Assembly: GCA_027592975.1 (NCBI GenBank)
Contig: JAQCJS010000081.1
Coordinates: 1 to 5,860 of the forward strand
Direction of reading: 5' to 3'
DNA length: 5,860 nt
From: Chloroflexota bacterium
Lineage (GTDB): Bacteria; Chloroflexota; Dehalococcoidia; UBA2979
Of this stretch, positions 5,663-5,860 are shown one piece after another (the first letter of the stretch is position 1; the number at the start of each line of letters is the position of its first letter). Made by a program: the position numbers and the translations under genes. The notes beneath the pieces were generated by a model that saw only the letters and a list, made by a program, of their open reading frames with translations, was not told the DNA's origin and did no database searches.

Positions 5663-5860
5663 CTACCGCCCGATCACCATCGCCACGGAGGTCGTGCCGG
5701 AGCCGCCCATGTTCAGCGTGGCGACGCGGCGTGCGCCCTCGACCTGGGTGCCGGCGGCGGTCCCGGTGACCTGGCGCCACGCATCGAGGATCTGGCGGGT
5801 GCCGGTCGCGCCGACCGGGTGGCCGACGCCGATCAGGCCGCCGCTGGGGTTCACCGGCAG
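5663..5860 (-). CDS. Thiolase family protein, C-terminal part (SCP2/lipid-transfer-type thiolase or acetyl-CoA acetyltransferase), partial
   Basis: The last 65 codons of a minus-strand gene run off the right edge; the stop is at 5663-5665. The visible part begins [20 protein letters not shown], the thiolase C-terminal signature whose GHPxGATG His activates the nucleophilic Cys. It ends with [18 protein letters not shown], a typical closing beta strand. Classical degradative or biosynthetic thiolases have a second catalytic Cys in a CxGGGxG motif here; this protein has Asn in that place (NMGGSG). That points to the SCP2-thiolase/lipid-transfer-like branch, where the second Cys is supplied from elsewhere, rather than a classical AtoB or PcaF enzyme. 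The nucleophile-bearing N-terminal domain is outside the window, so activity and substrate are not assessable. Its closeness to a CoA-transferase suggests acyl-CoA metabolism. Confidence 0.9.
   Translation of the reverse strand: MPVNPSGGLIGVGHPVGATGTRQILDAWRQVTGTAAGTQVEGARRVATLNMGGSGTTSVAMVIGR

Noticed and set aside
5520..5769. GGAGGG ribosome-site-like sequence and a 70-codon + strand frame from 5557
   Set aside because: The only start (GTG) is over 30 bases from the GGAGGG, the product has an arginine/proline-rich composition typical of an out-of-frame reading, and the frame runs through the thiolase coding region on the other strand.
1..5860. Novel defence system, CRISPR array, tRNA/rRNA or insertion sequence
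   Set aside because: No direct-repeat array, transposase motif, terminal inverted repeats, tRNA-like cloverleaf or nuclease/toxin motif was seen on either strand. All large frames are accounted for by known enzyme families.

Overview
This is a high-GC window (roughly 70% G+C by eye) that is almost entirely coding. It has five complete or near-complete genes on the + strand, a gene running in at the left edge, and the tail of a minus-strand gene at the right edge. The organism cannot be fixed from the sequence. High GC, ATGA-coupled genes and a probable leaderless promoter would suit an actinobacterial-type or related lineage (for example Thermoleophilia-, Chloroflexota- or Dormibacterota-like). 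That is inference and is held loosely.

Region 1 (1-3033) is a sugar-heptose cluster. It begins with an unusual open frame. Its first ~45 codons look like the middle of a GT9 heptosyltransferase, and the rest looks like the C-terminal half of GmhB, the heptose-bisphosphate phosphatase. It is followed by a full-length bifunctional HldE (heptose-7-phosphate kinase plus nucleotidyltransferase) and a complete GT9 glycosyltransferase. The three frames are joined by ATGA stop/start overlaps, so they look like one translationally coupled unit that makes a nucleotide-activated heptose and transfers it to a cell-surface glycan. The phosphatase step looks broken in this locus, because the part of GmhB carrying the catalytic aspartates is missing.

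Region 2 (3045-4043) starts 11 bases after the GT9 stop. It is a complete thioredoxin-reductase-like ferredoxin--NADP+ reductase (YumC type), probably read through from the heptose cluster but functionally unrelated to it.

Region 3 (4044-5460) has a 53-base gap with a plausible -35/-10 pair placed so that transcription would begin at or next to the ATG. Two ATGA-coupled genes follow, encoding subunits A and B of a 3-oxoacid (acetoacetate/3-oxoadipate-type) CoA-transferase.

Region 4 (5461-5860) is a ~200-base convergent intergenic stretch with no convincing gene, followed by the last 65 codons of a minus-strand thiolase. CoA-transferase and thiolase together suggest breakdown of a 3-oxoacid to acyl-CoA and acetyl-CoA, although the two are on opposite strands.

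I did not find a novel defence system, CRISPR array, mobile element or RNA gene. The most interesting feature is the in-frame GT9/GmhB chimera at the left edge.
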